Source: Trichomonas vaginalis G3
Lineage: Eukaryota; Parabasalia; Trichomonadida; Trichomonadidae
Assembly: GCF_026262505.1 (NCBI RefSeq)
Contig: NC_067204.1
Location: 21,421,300 to 21,485,299 of the forward strand
Reading direction: 5' to 3'
Length of the DNA stretch: 64,000 bases
Of this stretch, positions 28,747 to 38,037 are shown piece by piece. The number at the start of each line of letters is the position of its first letter. Within the stretch, counting starts at the first letter, position 1. The notes under the pieces were generated by a model that saw only the letters and a program-made list of their open reading frames with translations, was not told the DNA's origin and ran no database searches. The translations under genes and the position numbers were made by a program.

Positions 28747-30899
28747 ATGCCCCCATATAGAATGGATAGAAAGTCTGCTAGAATAAAAGCAGAGTTACAA
28801 AGATATGGTTGGAGAGTTTCGAAGAATTTTAAATATAGGAAGGGAAGACCCATAAAAGTCTATGACAAATTGTCTGGTCTTCGCTACGAAATGGATTTGG
28901 AAACAGCACGTGCCAATTATCCAAACAGACTAGAGAGGTTAGAAGAAGAACGTCTTATGGACATGCCTTTCGATGTTAGTGAACCTCAAGTTGAAGGACA
29001 CGACGGCTTTGCCAGATTCTACTGGAAACATGACGAACAATTGCATCCTTTGAGAAGGAAAAAAGGAAAAGGTGAAGACGCACATGCTCCCATGGAAAGA
29101 ACAAGATATGCATATGAAAAGTATCGTGAAGTTAGAAGTCAAATTACATCTGGTCGAACCTTTACAGTAAACTTTGACGAAGGAAAGAACAAAGAAGGCT
29201 TCATGGGAGTACTTGCTGCAATTCAAGACGGAAATAAGAAAGGACACAATCTCAGATTGACCATAACAGATTTGGATGGTCACATTTACTATGCACATGG
29301 CAATGAACAAACAGCCGCAAAACTTCTTGACGCTTTCAAGACTACAAAGAGAGAACAAATGGTTGACTCCGACTCAGACATTTTGAATGCAATTGAAGGA
29401 ATTGCAAGTGTCAAGTTCGAATGGTACCAACCTAACCCTCAAGCAGTCAGACAACATGCTGGATACTTCCCCTTCATAAATAAGTCTGACATTGACTTGA
29501 CAAGGTATGGAATTTACAATTCAATTGAAACAATTGTCAATGAACCTTGTATTCTTACATGTCTCAGGAACTCTGGTCTTGTTACAGATGAGAAGATGAA
29601 GTATCTTGAGTCATGTGTGAAGACAAGGTACATTCTCAGAGGTCAATTGGCAAAAATTGCACCGTTGGCAAATGTCAATATCCGAGTCAACATACCTACA
29701 GCTAAAGGTTCTTCACATGACGACTATGTTGTTGACAAAGACTTACCATGGTTGAAGATTGTAATTGTCCACAACCACTTCATGTTGAACGAAAGTCTTA
29801 CAAACCCATTCTTTGGTAAAAGTAAGTGCAACATTGTCAGAGCTGTAAACATTCTTTTCGAGAAAGGTTTGTTGGAACCAATTCCAGATGACAAGCTGAC
29901 AGAAACTTTTGTACCAAAAGACGAAACAAACTTTTCATTGTTAGCAAGACCAAAAGTTGTTCCAGACAAAGTTCTAGTACAAAAGAAGTACACAGTTCCA
30001 CAAGGGTTGGTATGTTCGGATACCAACCTGAACCAGAAGAACTTCCAATGAGGTTGCAAGAACTTCAAGATGCTATAAACAAACTTCCATTGAGACATCC
30101 AATTGACGTCAAATTGTATTGGAGAGCATCTGAGTTAGGTCAGAAGGTTTTATATGAAACAGGTTGCTTCGACGATGTTTATGAGATAACAGGAGAAGTT
30201 TCTCAGAAGATAAGAGACTCACTTGAATTTCCACAAACTGGACCAATTGGTTGCGACAAGTTCGACTCAGATGAAAAGATATACTATGTCGACCTTAACG
30301 CTGCATACATGAGGTTTGTCCAATATATTCCGACTGGAATTCCAAACGAAGATGGTGAGTTCCCGGGAAGGAACTATACAGTTGGAAAAGTCATACAACA
30401 ACTGTATGATATTAGGAAAGCTTCAAACCCCAAACTTGCAATGACACTCAAATTGCTTATGAATTCGACATGGGGATATTCCATTAAGAAACCTCAAGAG
30501 ATGAAGAGTAAACATTATGAGAAGGTCGACAACTTTGTTGAAAGGTTTTCTCCTTTTGTTTTGAAGTACGAATTCACTCAAGGTCAAAGTGGCTTAGTAA
30601 CCACATTAAAACCTATTGTCGAACATTGGTCTTACCCTCAGTTCGCAAAGGCAGTCCTTGACAACTACAACAAATTCTTCTCCGAAGTCAAATCCAAAGT
30701 GAAGGTTTACTATGAGAACATTGACGCACTCATGACGAACGAAGAAGGATACAACAAACTCATTGAAATGGGAATGGTCGGTGAAAAGATGGGCTGTTTT
30801 AAGCTAGATAAGGTATTTTCCGAAGTTCATGTAATATCGAAAAGGAAATATTGGGGCATACTTGAAGACGGCACAGAAATAAAACATTGCATGAAATAA
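28747..30899 (+). pseudogene. Protein-primed family B DNA polymerase (pPolB) region, broken
   Basis: The Maverick replicative polymerase. The N-terminal third begins MPPYRMDRKSARIK and is basic; a middle part is likely the exonuclease region. The polymerase blocks are clear downstream: motif A neighbourhood YYVDLNAAYMRFVQYIPTG, motif B LKLLMNSTWGYSIKKP, and motif C neighbourhood VYYENIDALMTNE, followed by KRKYWGILEDG. The order and spacing match protein-primed PolB of Polintons. It is broken, with about one break, and otherwise well preserved. Confidence 0.85.
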
Positions 30900-31048
30900 A
30901 AAATTTATTTTTAAAAAAGTGACATTTTTTATTTTATTTGAAATGTACGCTGAGTTTGTTGGAGAAGACCGTTGGGAAACTTGTTTGTTAGATGAGAAAT
31001 ATGAAATGGCATACCATTTTAAAAACAATATATTTTTACATATATTAA

Positions 31049-31904
31049 ATGCTTCAGGTTGAAAAACAAAGAACAAAAGTAGCAGATACAAAACCGTTAG
31101 ACTATATCTTTACAAATGCTGGTAGGACTATTTCAGATGAAGAAATTTCATCCCGAGCATACAGGTTTGACTATCCAATTCGTTGGCTTCAAAGTCCTTC
31201 AGATGCAAAGGCAATAGGATTAGAAGAGTTTGTTTTCAAATAGAACTAACGCATTTATGTTCGCAGTATATTTTCATGGCAGTATAAAGGTTCTGATGGT
31301 CTAATAGACAAATTTGACGAAATGAGAATCTTTACAGTTCGTTCAGACGAAATCTTGAGAAAACTCTAAATGACTTTCAAACTCAAATGAACAAATATTA
31401 TTGGGAATTTCAAAAAAATACGACTCTTTACTAAATGGAACATACTATCTGAAACTAGAATATGACAAGATGAACTCCACCGTTTCATTTCAAAAGATTG
31501 AAATTAACCCTCCAAGAGATACAGAGTTTTTATTTTGGGAAGTAGACAAACGTTCTTGGGCACAATTTCTTCGGTTACTAAACCAGAACGAACCATTACC
31601 ACCAGATGGTCCATTTAAATTTATACTTCCACCAGCAGATTTGATGGTTTATAGAAACGTGTTTGACCCTCAAAATGTTATGTGTCATGCAAGTTTCAGT
31701 TCAAGCAACAATAGTTTTCTATGTATTGGTAAGGACTTTTATGACTTTGCTTCTAAATTCTACGAACCATCTAGTAACAGTTTCTCTGACTTTCAAGTTT
31801 GGTTCACAACAAATGGTGTGCAACATATTATTCCATTGTACTATGACTTTTATCTCGAATTGTCTTTCATATATAACTACGGAAAAGTGCTGAAAAAGTA
31901 TTGA
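31049..31904 (+). pseudogene. Second YP-RW virion-protein paralogue, broken
   Basis: Shares TKPLD(Y/E)(I/L)FTN, FDYPIRWLQSP, KAIG, HASFSSSNNSFLCIGKDFY and SDFQVWFTTNG with the gene at 24.0-24.8 kb on the other strand, so element B holds two copies of this family. The region is broken, with about two breaks. Confidence 0.65.
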
Positions 31905-32018
31905 ATGTGAAGATATTAGAAAATAACATTTTTTCTAACATCGTAGAAAACTCATGAAAACAATTTATTTTTGACACTTTCACAAAAAACATAAAAAAAG
32001 TGAGTTAAAATGAGATGT

Positions 32019-32384
32019 TTACTGAACTGGTTGGATGTCGCCTTCTGAGGTTATGTAGAATGGCTGACCCGAGAAGTGGAACAGTGCTCTGAGAATTTGT
32101 ATAATTCGTGGAATTGGACTCTCTCTGTTTGGAAGTTGTATCCATGGGCGCTTTGCAAAGAACTTGAGAAGAGCTTCTTTCTTCATCTCCTTTATGTCGT
32201 CTACAGGAGTGTTTTCTGGTATTTGAATTGGAATTCCGGTTTCAATTTCGATTTTCAGTGCACCTCTTCCAGACAACCAGAAGCCGAGGGACTTGTTGGC
32301 TTTGTCCTTGCCCAAGTACTGCTTAACAACTTCATTTATCTCTATAAGGTAAATTGCCTCATCTAATGGCTCGATGTTGTCCAT
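32019..32384 (-). CDS. Maverick protein (121 aa), unknown
   Basis: A leftward open frame beginning MDNIEPLDEAIYLIEINEVV. KSLGFWLSGRGALKIEIETG suggests a small alpha/beta fold. It ends in SGQPFYITSEGDIQ. No family is recognised. Its start abuts the 22-bp minisatellite, which would form its upstream region. Confidence 0.45.
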   Translation of the reverse strand: MDNIEPLDEAIYLIEINEVVKQYLGKDKANKSLGFWLSGRGALKIEIETGIPIQIPENTPVDDIKEMKKEALLKFFAKRPWIQLPNRESPIPRIIQILRALFHFSGQPFYITSEGDIQPVQ

Positions 32385-32783
32385 TGTTCTGTTTCAGAAC
32401 TAGTCTTGTACTTTTTCAGAACAATACTTGTACTGTTTCAGAACTAGTCTTGTACTTTTTCAGAACAATACTTGTACTGTTTCAGAACAAGACTTGAACT
32501 TTTTCAGAACAAGACTTGAACTTTTTCAGAACAAATTTCCCATAAAAGCTCTCAATTTGTGAGAAAAAATTTCTGTTTCAGAACAATACTTGTACTTTTT
32601 CAGAACAATACTTGTACTGTTTCAGAACAATACTTGTACTGTTTCAGAACAATACTTGTACTGTTTCAGAACAAGACTTGCACTGCTTCAGAACAATATT
32701 TGTACTGTTTCAGAACAAGACTTGCACTGCTTCAGAACAAGACTTGCACTGCTTCAGAACAATATTTGTACTGTTTCAAGACA
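32385..32783. repeat. 22-bp minisatellite, about 17 copies
   Basis: Units of the type TTTCAGAACAATACTTGTAC plus two more bases run through the whole gap between two divergent genes, with variants (CTAGTCTTGTAC, CAAGACTTGCACTGC). One break at about 32,535-32,570 holds non-repeat DNA. Open frames in this block are by-products of the 22-bp period and not genes. It could hold repeated regulator-binding sites. Confidence 0.85.
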
Positions 32784-33115
32784 ATGTCCGACGTCCCACC
32801 AACCCAGTCCATTCCCAAACCAGAGGAACCTAAAGAACCACAACAGTCTCCTCAGCAACCTCAGTTCCAGCAATACCTCCGAATTACTACCAATTTCCAC
32901 CTCAAGGTTACTACCCACCACAAGGCTTCCAGAACTACCCTCCTCAGCCTATGCCTTACTTCCCCAACCCTTGGATGTTCCAGCAAGCTCCACCCCAGCA
33001 ATTCCAATCTCAGTCCAAGAGAGACCAAGACTTCGAAGAAGGTCTGAACCGCTTACGCAAAGAGTATGCTACAGCTCCAATTGAGAGAAAGTTGTTCCCG
33101 GACCAAAAAATATAA
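32784..33115 (+). pseudogene. Pro/Gln-rich Maverick protein region, broken
   Basis: Begins MSDVPPTQSIPKPEEPKEP directly after the minisatellite. It is strongly Pro/Gln/Tyr-rich, with a charged end, like the tails of small virion proteins. It is broken, with about one break. The stem-loop signal follows its end. Confidence 0.45.
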
Positions 33116-33118
33116 TTT

Positions 33119-33168
33119 AGGTGAAGAGGTGAGATTTCACCTCTTTTTTCACCTGTTTTTTCACCCTC
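33119..33168. promoter_or_regulatory. GAGGTGA/TCACCTC intergenic stem-loop, copy 1
   Basis: A palindromic block around GAGGTGAGATTTCACCTC followed by TTTTTTCACC and TTTTTTCACCCTC, so several stem pairings compete. It lies just after a gene end. Confidence 0.6.
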
Positions 33169-33356
33169 GTGAATTTTCATGAATTTTATATATTAATGTT
33201 TTCGTTAAGCCACTTTGTGCCGTCAGTCAGTCAGTCAGTTTAGGAAAGACTTTAGAAAGTTGTTGGAAAATAAGTCCTGGGAAGAGTATTATAAGGCATT
33301 TTGTGAAGAATATAGCAACCGCCGGAATTCGGACTGTTGCTTTTTATACAAAATTC

Positions 33357-33530
33357 ATGCAGGAAATTCTTGAGTTTTGGTTGAAAGAATACGGTGGAGC
33401 CAAAAGTGGCTCGACCTCAAAACAAGCATTTTATGAGCTTACTAAGGGTGTTATGAATGAATTCAAATGTATTTACATACATCCTGACCTCGTTCATTTT
33501 GTTGCTGAATTCAGCAAAAATATAATTTAG
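33357..33530 (+). pseudogene. Short KilA-N-like fragment
   Basis: An open piece containing MQEILEFWLKEYGGAKSG and the KilA-N-type end IYIHPDLVHFVAEF (compare IHPDLA...FA in KilA-N domains). It is short and stands between two copies of the stem-loop, so it is probably a leftover of a larger gene. Confidence 0.4.
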
Positions 33531-33578
33531 GTGAAGAGGTGAGATTTCACCTCTTTTTTCACCTGTTTTTTCACCCTC
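33529..33578. promoter_or_regulatory. GAGGTGA/TCACCTC intergenic stem-loop, copy 2
   Basis: Nearly identical to copy 1 over its whole length, including the preceding AAAAATATAATTTAG, so the block of gene end plus signal was duplicated recently. Confidence 0.6.
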
Positions 33579-33665
33579 TTGAATTTTCATGAATTTCCTT
33601 AAGATAGAAAAAATAAAGTTAGTTTTATTTTTATTTATTTTTTTATTTTGTATGTAAAGACAGAT

Positions 33666-34559
33666 ATGTCAACAATCGGCACAACAACAATTCAAACAAC
33701 AGCACCAAACTCGTTAGTCATGAATCCAACATCTATGTTAGTAGAAATGAAAAGCTTCATTCCTTCTTCATTTACTTTCGAAACAGAAATACAAAGAATA
33801 AAGCAGGAACTTTTAACAAGTAATTTAGACTGTAGTGCGAAAGATGAAACAAATGAAGAATATCTTTATGAAATGCAGGACATTATTGACCATTTGCCTA
33901 AACTACCTGAAATTCAGCAGCAAAAACTAACTATTCCTGAATTCGACGAAATTGAAGTCAAAGCAACTGACTCAGTAGAAATAAAGAAGTTCATACGAAA
34001 GGTAAATTATGAATTCCTTGGTTTTCATTGCAACCATAAAGTTATGGACAAAGATTGCGACATGGTATATAAGAACATCTCTGACATATATAAATCTGGG
34101 GAGTTTAAGACATACGACAACTTTGTTTCATTAGCTGCAAAATGTGTATGGCAGATAAGAGATAAAGATAGAAGAGGTAAGGTATGGCATGAACAGATAA
34201 AACCAACTGCTTCAGATTTAAAGAAAACCATTGACGCCTTGGTTGTTTTAGCAGGTAAGGTTTCAGAATATAACGCAAAAATGAACCCGCAATGTTCTAA
34301 ATGTAAAGCAGCAATGAGGAAATATAACTACTCCGTCAAAGAGATAGAAAGAATGCGAAACGACTATGCAGACTTAAAGAAAGAAGCAGAAAAGCCAGCA
34401 GAAAATAAAATGGACATGTTAGAATTTCTGAACAAAAACTATCCAACTGCTGACGATTTCCTTCTATCTGACGTCAAGAAGAAGTATAAAGAAACCTTCA
34501 GCATTGTTAAAACATTCGATGTACTAAAAGAAGAAATAGAAGCTACAAAAACTGTTTAG
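33666..34559 (+). CDS. Coiled-coil Maverick protein with CxxC and HC motifs (297 aa)
   Basis: The ATG at 33,666 opens MSTIGTTTIQTTAPNSLV. The first 70 bp upstream are nearly identical to those upstream of the KilA-N gene at 35,352. The product is mostly helical. A cluster FHCNHKVMDKDCD (about residue 118) and NPQCSKCKAAMRKYNYS (about residue 215) may bind a metal, followed by a coiled coil (KEIERMRNDYADLKKEAEK). The shared leader suggests joint control with the KilA-N gene. No family is recognised; BRO/KilA-N genes often have coiled-coil partners. Confidence 0.5.
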   Translation: MSTIGTTTIQTTAPNSLVMNPTSMLVEMKSFIPSSFTFETEIQRIKQELLTSNLDCSAKDETNEEYLYEMQDIIDHLPKLPEIQQQKLTIPEFDEIEVKATDSVEIKKFIRKVNYEFLGFHCNHKVMDKDCDMVYKNISDIYKSGEFKTYDNFVSLAAKCVWQIRDKDRRGKVWHEQIKPTASDLKKTIDALVVLAGKVSEYNAKMNPQCSKCKAAMRKYNYSVKEIERMRNDYADLKKEAEKPAENKMDMLEFLNKNYPTADDFLLSDVKKKYKETFSIVKTFDVLKEEIEATKTV

Positions 34560-34599
34560 GATTTCAAATATACATCGTACAATTCATGTAAAACGCTTG

Positions 34600-34658
34600 T
34601 GAAAAAAAGAGGTGAAAAATTAGGTGAAAAAAGAGGTGAAATCTCACCTCTTCACCTA
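34600..34658. promoter_or_regulatory. GAGGTGA/TCACCTC intergenic stem-loop, copy 3
   Basis: The core GAGGTGAAATCTCACCTC is a near-perfect palindrome. The block is in opposite orientation to copies 1 and 2 and is followed by TTCACCTAAAATATATTTTT. Confidence 0.6.
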
Positions 34659-34790
34659 AAATATATTTTTATTGAATTCAGCAACAAAATTCTGAGTAAA
34701 ATGGCATATGGCTTGTGTCAAACCGTTGAGTTTTCACAAAATTTAAAAAATAACGTTTACCATGTGAAACGCTTATAAAATGGGGTAGAA

Positions 34791-34830
34791 AAGAGGTGAA
34801 AAAAGAGGTGAAATCTCACCTCTTCACCTA
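34791..34830. promoter_or_regulatory. GAGGTGA/TCACCTC intergenic stem-loop, copy 4
   Basis: Same core and orientation as copy 3, followed by TTCACCTAAACATTATTTTT. It lies upstream of a KilA-N fragment. Confidence 0.6.
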
Positions 34831-34877
34831 AACATTATTTTTATTGAATTCAGCACAAAAATCATGAATTTCCTCAT

Positions 34878-35111
34878 ATGATTGCTTCCCTCGGAAAACC
34901 GAGGGAAGAGATTCCGTACGAAAATCGCAAGAATTTGGCTCCTGGTTTGAAAGGATATTATGTACATAGACTTCTTGTAAATGCTGTTGCAATGTGGGCT
35001 TCACCTCGTTATGCTTGGTATATTTACAGACTTCTTGACGAAATTCATAGACAAGAACGTGAAGAGATGGAAAAGAAACTTTCGGCATTGTTAAAACATT
35101 CGATGTACTAA
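34878..35111 (+). pseudogene. KilA-N domain fragment
   Basis: Contains GYYVHRLLVNAVAMWASPRY, the hallmark second half of a KilA-N DNA-binding domain, almost identical to the intact gene at 35.35-36.19 kb. Its final part matches the end of the coiled-coil gene (LLKHSMY region), so it looks like a recombination product between the two neighbours. Confidence 0.65.
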
Positions 35112-35200
35112 AAGAAGAAATAGAAGCTACGAAACTGTTTAGGATTTCAAATATACATCGTACAATTCATGTGAAACGTTTATAAAATAACTGGGGTAGA

Positions 35201-35240
35201 AAAGAGGTGAAAAAAGAGGTGAAATCTCACCTCTTCACCT
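35201..35240. promoter_or_regulatory. GAGGTGA/TCACCTC intergenic stem-loop, copy 5
   Basis: Same core and flanks as copy 4. The preceding 60 bp also repeat, so this copy belongs to a tandem duplication of the intergenic unit. Confidence 0.6.
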
Positions 35241-35351
35241 AAACATTATTTTTATTGAATTCAGCACAAAAATCATGAATTTCCTTAAGATAGAAAAAAT
35301 AAAGTTAGTTTTATTTTTATTTATTTTTTTATTTTGTATGTAAAGACAGTA

Positions 35352-36191
35352 ATGTCAACAACAGAGAACACAACAACAGTTATAGTCCATGAAGCTATAA
35401 ATGAAGAATACGAGTACATACAGTTTAACAAACAACTCCGTCTCATTCGTTCGGTCAAAGACGATATGTACCAAATGCAAAGTATTTTGACAGCATGTTA
35501 TGCTCCAGATACTAAGCTTCCTAAAGACTGGTTTAGGAACCAAAGCACACAAGAACTTTTGAGCGAAGCACAGCGAGACATACTTTTTTCTGAAAACAGT
35601 GAAGAACAGCGAGTAGGTAAAAAACCCCAGTCGCCAAAACTCTATGAAAATCGTGAAAAATTGCCAAACGGTTTGAGAGGATATTATGTACATAGACTTC
35701 TTGTAAATGCTGTTGCAATGTGGGCTTCGCCTCGTTATGCTTGGTATATTTACAGACTTCTTGACGAAATTCATAGACAAGAACGTGAAGAGATGGAAAA
35801 CAAGCTTGAAGCAAAAGACAAAAGCATTCAGAAAAGAATACCACGTTCGGTACCAAAAGGAAAGGAAAAGAACTATAAGTATATGATTTATACTGAAGAG
35901 ATGGAAAATGAAGAAGACAGAGATATGGTTATGTTGCATTTAGTCAGAAGAAACAACAAAAGCTTTTACGACCTTGCTAAGATTTACAAATCTGACAGAA
36001 ATTGGTTCTATCGCGAAAACTTACCGATTTCAATGACCCCAAATGAAGATGTGAAACAAATAGTTCAAGATACGTTACCTCAAACACACTATGATATGAA
36101 AGGTTGTACAATTTTTACCTTCAAAGAAGACTTACCGCTACTGAAAGAAAAAATAACAGAGTATTTTGACAACTTCAAACAAGTAGGGTAG
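35352..36191 (+). CDS. KilA-N domain protein (BRO-like), element B
   Basis: A 279-residue protein. The N-terminal 80 residues are of unknown fold. A KilA-N core follows: LRGYYVHRLLVNAVAMWASP with RYAWYIYRLLDEIHRQERE. A Lys-rich linker then leads to a C-terminal domain (YKYMIYTEEMENEEDRDMVMLHLVRR...) resembling the C-terminal parts of viral BRO/MSV199 proteins. KilA-N proteins bind DNA in phages and large DNA viruses. The ATG at 35,352 is used; the leader upstream is a near-exact copy of that at 33.6 kb. The frame looks whole. Confidence 0.75.
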   Translation: MSTTENTTTVIVHEAINEEYEYIQFNKQLRLIRSVKDDMYQMQSILTACYAPDTKLPKDWFRNQSTQELLSEAQRDILFSENSEEQRVGKKPQSPKLYENREKLPNGLRGYYVHRLLVNAVAMWASPRYAWYIYRLLDEIHRQEREEMENKLEAKDKSIQKRIPRSVPKGKEKNYKYMIYTEEMENEEDRDMVMLHLVRRNNKSFYDLAKIYKSDRNWFYRENLPISMTPNEDVKQIVQDTLPQTHYDMKGCTIFTFKEDLPLLKEKITEYFDNFKQVG

Positions 36192-36207
36192 ATGAACTCT
36201 TTATTTT

Positions 36208-37083
36208 TCAAGCTTGACTTTTTACAATTTGAACTTTGTTTGCGTAGATATGAATTCTGAAAGAAGTATGAGGGTCTTGTATGACTTTGTACTTCTCCCA
36301 TAGTTCATGTCTGTCAAACTTACCTGCCATGGACTCTTTCATAAGTTCCATGAAATCGTCTTCGGACAATCCGGGGAAAAGTATTATGTCAGTAAGTATT
36401 CTTTTAACATCCTTACTTAAACTCTTTGCTGTCTGTACACAAATGACAACTGAGATGTTAAAGTGTCTGAGCTTCTTAAGAATTCGACACATATCTTGTT
36501 CTCTGTTCTTTAACAAAGGATGAGATGCGAAATCATCTAAAATAAGAAGACATCTATGAGGGTAAGTCTTCCAATCGTAAGATTGCAATTTCTTCGAAAT
36601 GTATTCTATCTCTTTCTGTTTGTTTCTAAAGTGGTGTTTGTCTAATATTCTCTGCATTTCCTCATTAGGTTCTTTAAACTTAGAATTTATATACTCATTT
36701 ATAGCATTATACTTCAAAACTCTTCTTTGGTACTTCTTTATCCAATCTAACAACTCAGTATCCTTTATACATACTAACTTAGACTTCTTTATAATATCTT
36801 TGAACGAATTGACGGTTTGGTCAAATTGACCAGAAGTCGAACAAATAACAACTAACTCATAGAATGGGTTCTTCTCATCTAGTTCTTGTTGTTGTGCAGC
36901 CATTTTAAGATAAGTGAAAGTCTTACCCGACCCAGGTGGTGCAATTAGACCTGTTATACCATTCTGAGCAAATAAGAACTTGTCATGTATAGGCTTTATC
37001 TGAGCATTTTCTAACTTCCTCTTGTTCTTGTTTAAAACATTCTCAAATTTCTTGTCAATGTCAGCAAACTTTTTTTCTAACAT
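36208..37083 (-). CDS. Packaging ATPase (FtsK/HerA, A32-like), element B
   Basis: A 291-residue leftward P-loop ATPase that pumps the genome into capsids in the virus relatives. Walker A is GLIAPPGSGKTFTYLK, Walker B is CLLILDDFASHPLL, and a sensor-like Gln lies in ISVVICVQTAKSL. The order and size fit the A32-type ATPase of Polintons, virophages and adenovirus-like elements. The ATG at 37,083 is preferred because an upstream in-frame ATG would overlap the divergent gene. The frame looks whole. It is convergent with the KilA-N gene, 16 bp away. Confidence 0.85.
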   Translation of the reverse strand: MLEKKFADIDKKFENVLNKNKRKLENAQIKPIHDKFLFAQNGITGLIAPPGSGKTFTYLKMAAQQQELDEKNPFYELVVICSTSGQFDQTVNSFKDIIKKSKLVCIKDTELLDWIKKYQRRVLKYNAINEYINSKFKEPNEEMQRILDKHHFRNKQKEIEYISKKLQSYDWKTYPHRCLLILDDFASHPLLKNREQDMCRILKKLRHFNISVVICVQTAKSLSKDVKRILTDIILFPGLSEDDFMELMKESMAGKFDRHELWEKYKVIQDPHTSFRIHIYANKVQIVKSQA

Positions 37084-37119
37084 ATTTTTAGAAAAATTAA
37101 AATTTTTATCTTTTAGAAA

Positions 37120-37572
37120 ATGTCTAGCGATTTCGCTATCTATATTCGAGACAAACTTTTTGACAGCAAAACATCTGTCGACCATAAAATCTTACATAGT
37201 GTAAACAAGAAAGGTGAATTTGTTCTAAAGTTCTGTTTCTGGGAATATGACAAGAACCATAAAACATTACAAAGAGCAGTCTTAAAATTTGTCAATGACA
37301 GACTTGTTGACAGAGATGACGCCGATTGGAAAGATGAAGTCCAACAAAAGTTCTTAGAATGCAAAGAAGACACATGCGCTGTTCTTGAAGATGAAATAGA
37401 AAACAGAATAGATGAGCTATTAAAGGACAAAGAACTTTTACATAAATATAGTTGCGCCAAATTTGACATAACTCCACCAGAAAAGAAGAAGAGAGAAAAG
37501 AAAGAAAAGAAAGTAGAAGAAGAGAAAAAAGAACCTGAACCAGTTCCAGAGAAAAAGAAATTTGACATGTAA
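37120..37572 (+). CDS. Maverick protein (150 aa) with Lys/Glu-rich tail
   Basis: Begins MSSDFAIYIRDKLFDSKTSV, with a small alpha/beta domain (FVLKFCFWEYDKNHKTLQRAV) and helices, then a long charged tail (PPEKKKREKKEKKVEEEKK) ending KKKFDM. It is divergent from the ATPase with 36 bp between starts. No family is recognised. The tail suggests a flexible nucleic-acid or protein-binding end. Confidence 0.55.
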   Translation: MSSDFAIYIRDKLFDSKTSVDHKILHSVNKKGEFVLKFCFWEYDKNHKTLQRAVLKFVNDRLVDRDDADWKDEVQQKFLECKEDTCAVLEDEIENRIDELLKDKELLHKYSCAKFDITPPEKKKREKKEKKVEEEKKEPEPVPEKKKFDM

Positions 37573-37588
37573 AAATAAAATTTTATTT

Positions 37589-38008
37589 TTAGAACATTTC
37601 TGGGTCAATGTCAATGTTCTCTTCCTCTTTAGGAGTAAACACTGGCTTAGACTCTAAAATCTTTTTACCCAATTTACCTTGAACTTCAACTATCTTAGAC
37701 TCATAATATTCATAGTCGTCTGCTTTCTTTGGTTCATAAGGTATAACAAGTTTGTATGCTTTACCTTCTTCGAGTTTTGAGAACTTTCTGTCAAAATTTT
37801 CTTTGACTGTCAACATACCGTCAATGTATAAGTCTTCAAAAGTTGCACCACTTTTTCTAACAACAGCAAACTTAACTGGTTCGATGTTCCAAACTTTGCT
37901 GAATGAAGACTTTTCAAAATGGTAGAAGTAAACATTCAAATATGTGAATGGGTCTAGTTCTTCTTTAAGTCCTGACATGTACTTGTTTACTGAAATATAT
38001 TTCGTCAT
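37589..38008 (-). CDS. Maverick protein (139 aa), possible ssDNA-binding type
   Basis: A beta-rich small protein (FTYLNVYFYHFEKSSF; VKFAVVRKSGATFEDLYIDG; KAYKLVIPYEPKK) with an acidic tail (EEENIDIDPEMF). A small beta barrel with an acidic tail next to helicase and primase genes recalls viral ssDNA-binding proteins, but this is inference from design and neighbourhood. It lies 29 bp downstream of the helicase on the same strand. Confidence 0.45.
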   Translation of the reverse strand: MTKYISVNKYMSGLKEELDPFTYLNVYFYHFEKSSFSKVWNIEPVKFAVVRKSGATFEDLYIDGMLTVKENFDRKFSKLEEGKAYKLVIPYEPKKADDYEYYESKIVEVQGKLGKKILESKPVFTPKEEENIDIDPEMF

Positions 38009-38037
38009 CTTTTCTATCGGATAAAAAAATATTTTTT

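Noticed and set aside
28939-29358. Leftward 139-codon frame inside the polymerase region
   Set aside because: A Cys/Phe/Ser-rich shadow of the polymerase coding strand.
32559-33084. Overlapping frames encoding repeated CFRTILVLFQN-type peptides
   Set aside because: They exist only because a 22-bp repeat reads open in several frames. No leader or conservation supports a protein.
37140-37568. Leftward Ser/Phe-rich 142-codon frame
   Set aside because: The antisense shadow of the Lys/Glu-rich tail of the rightward gene.
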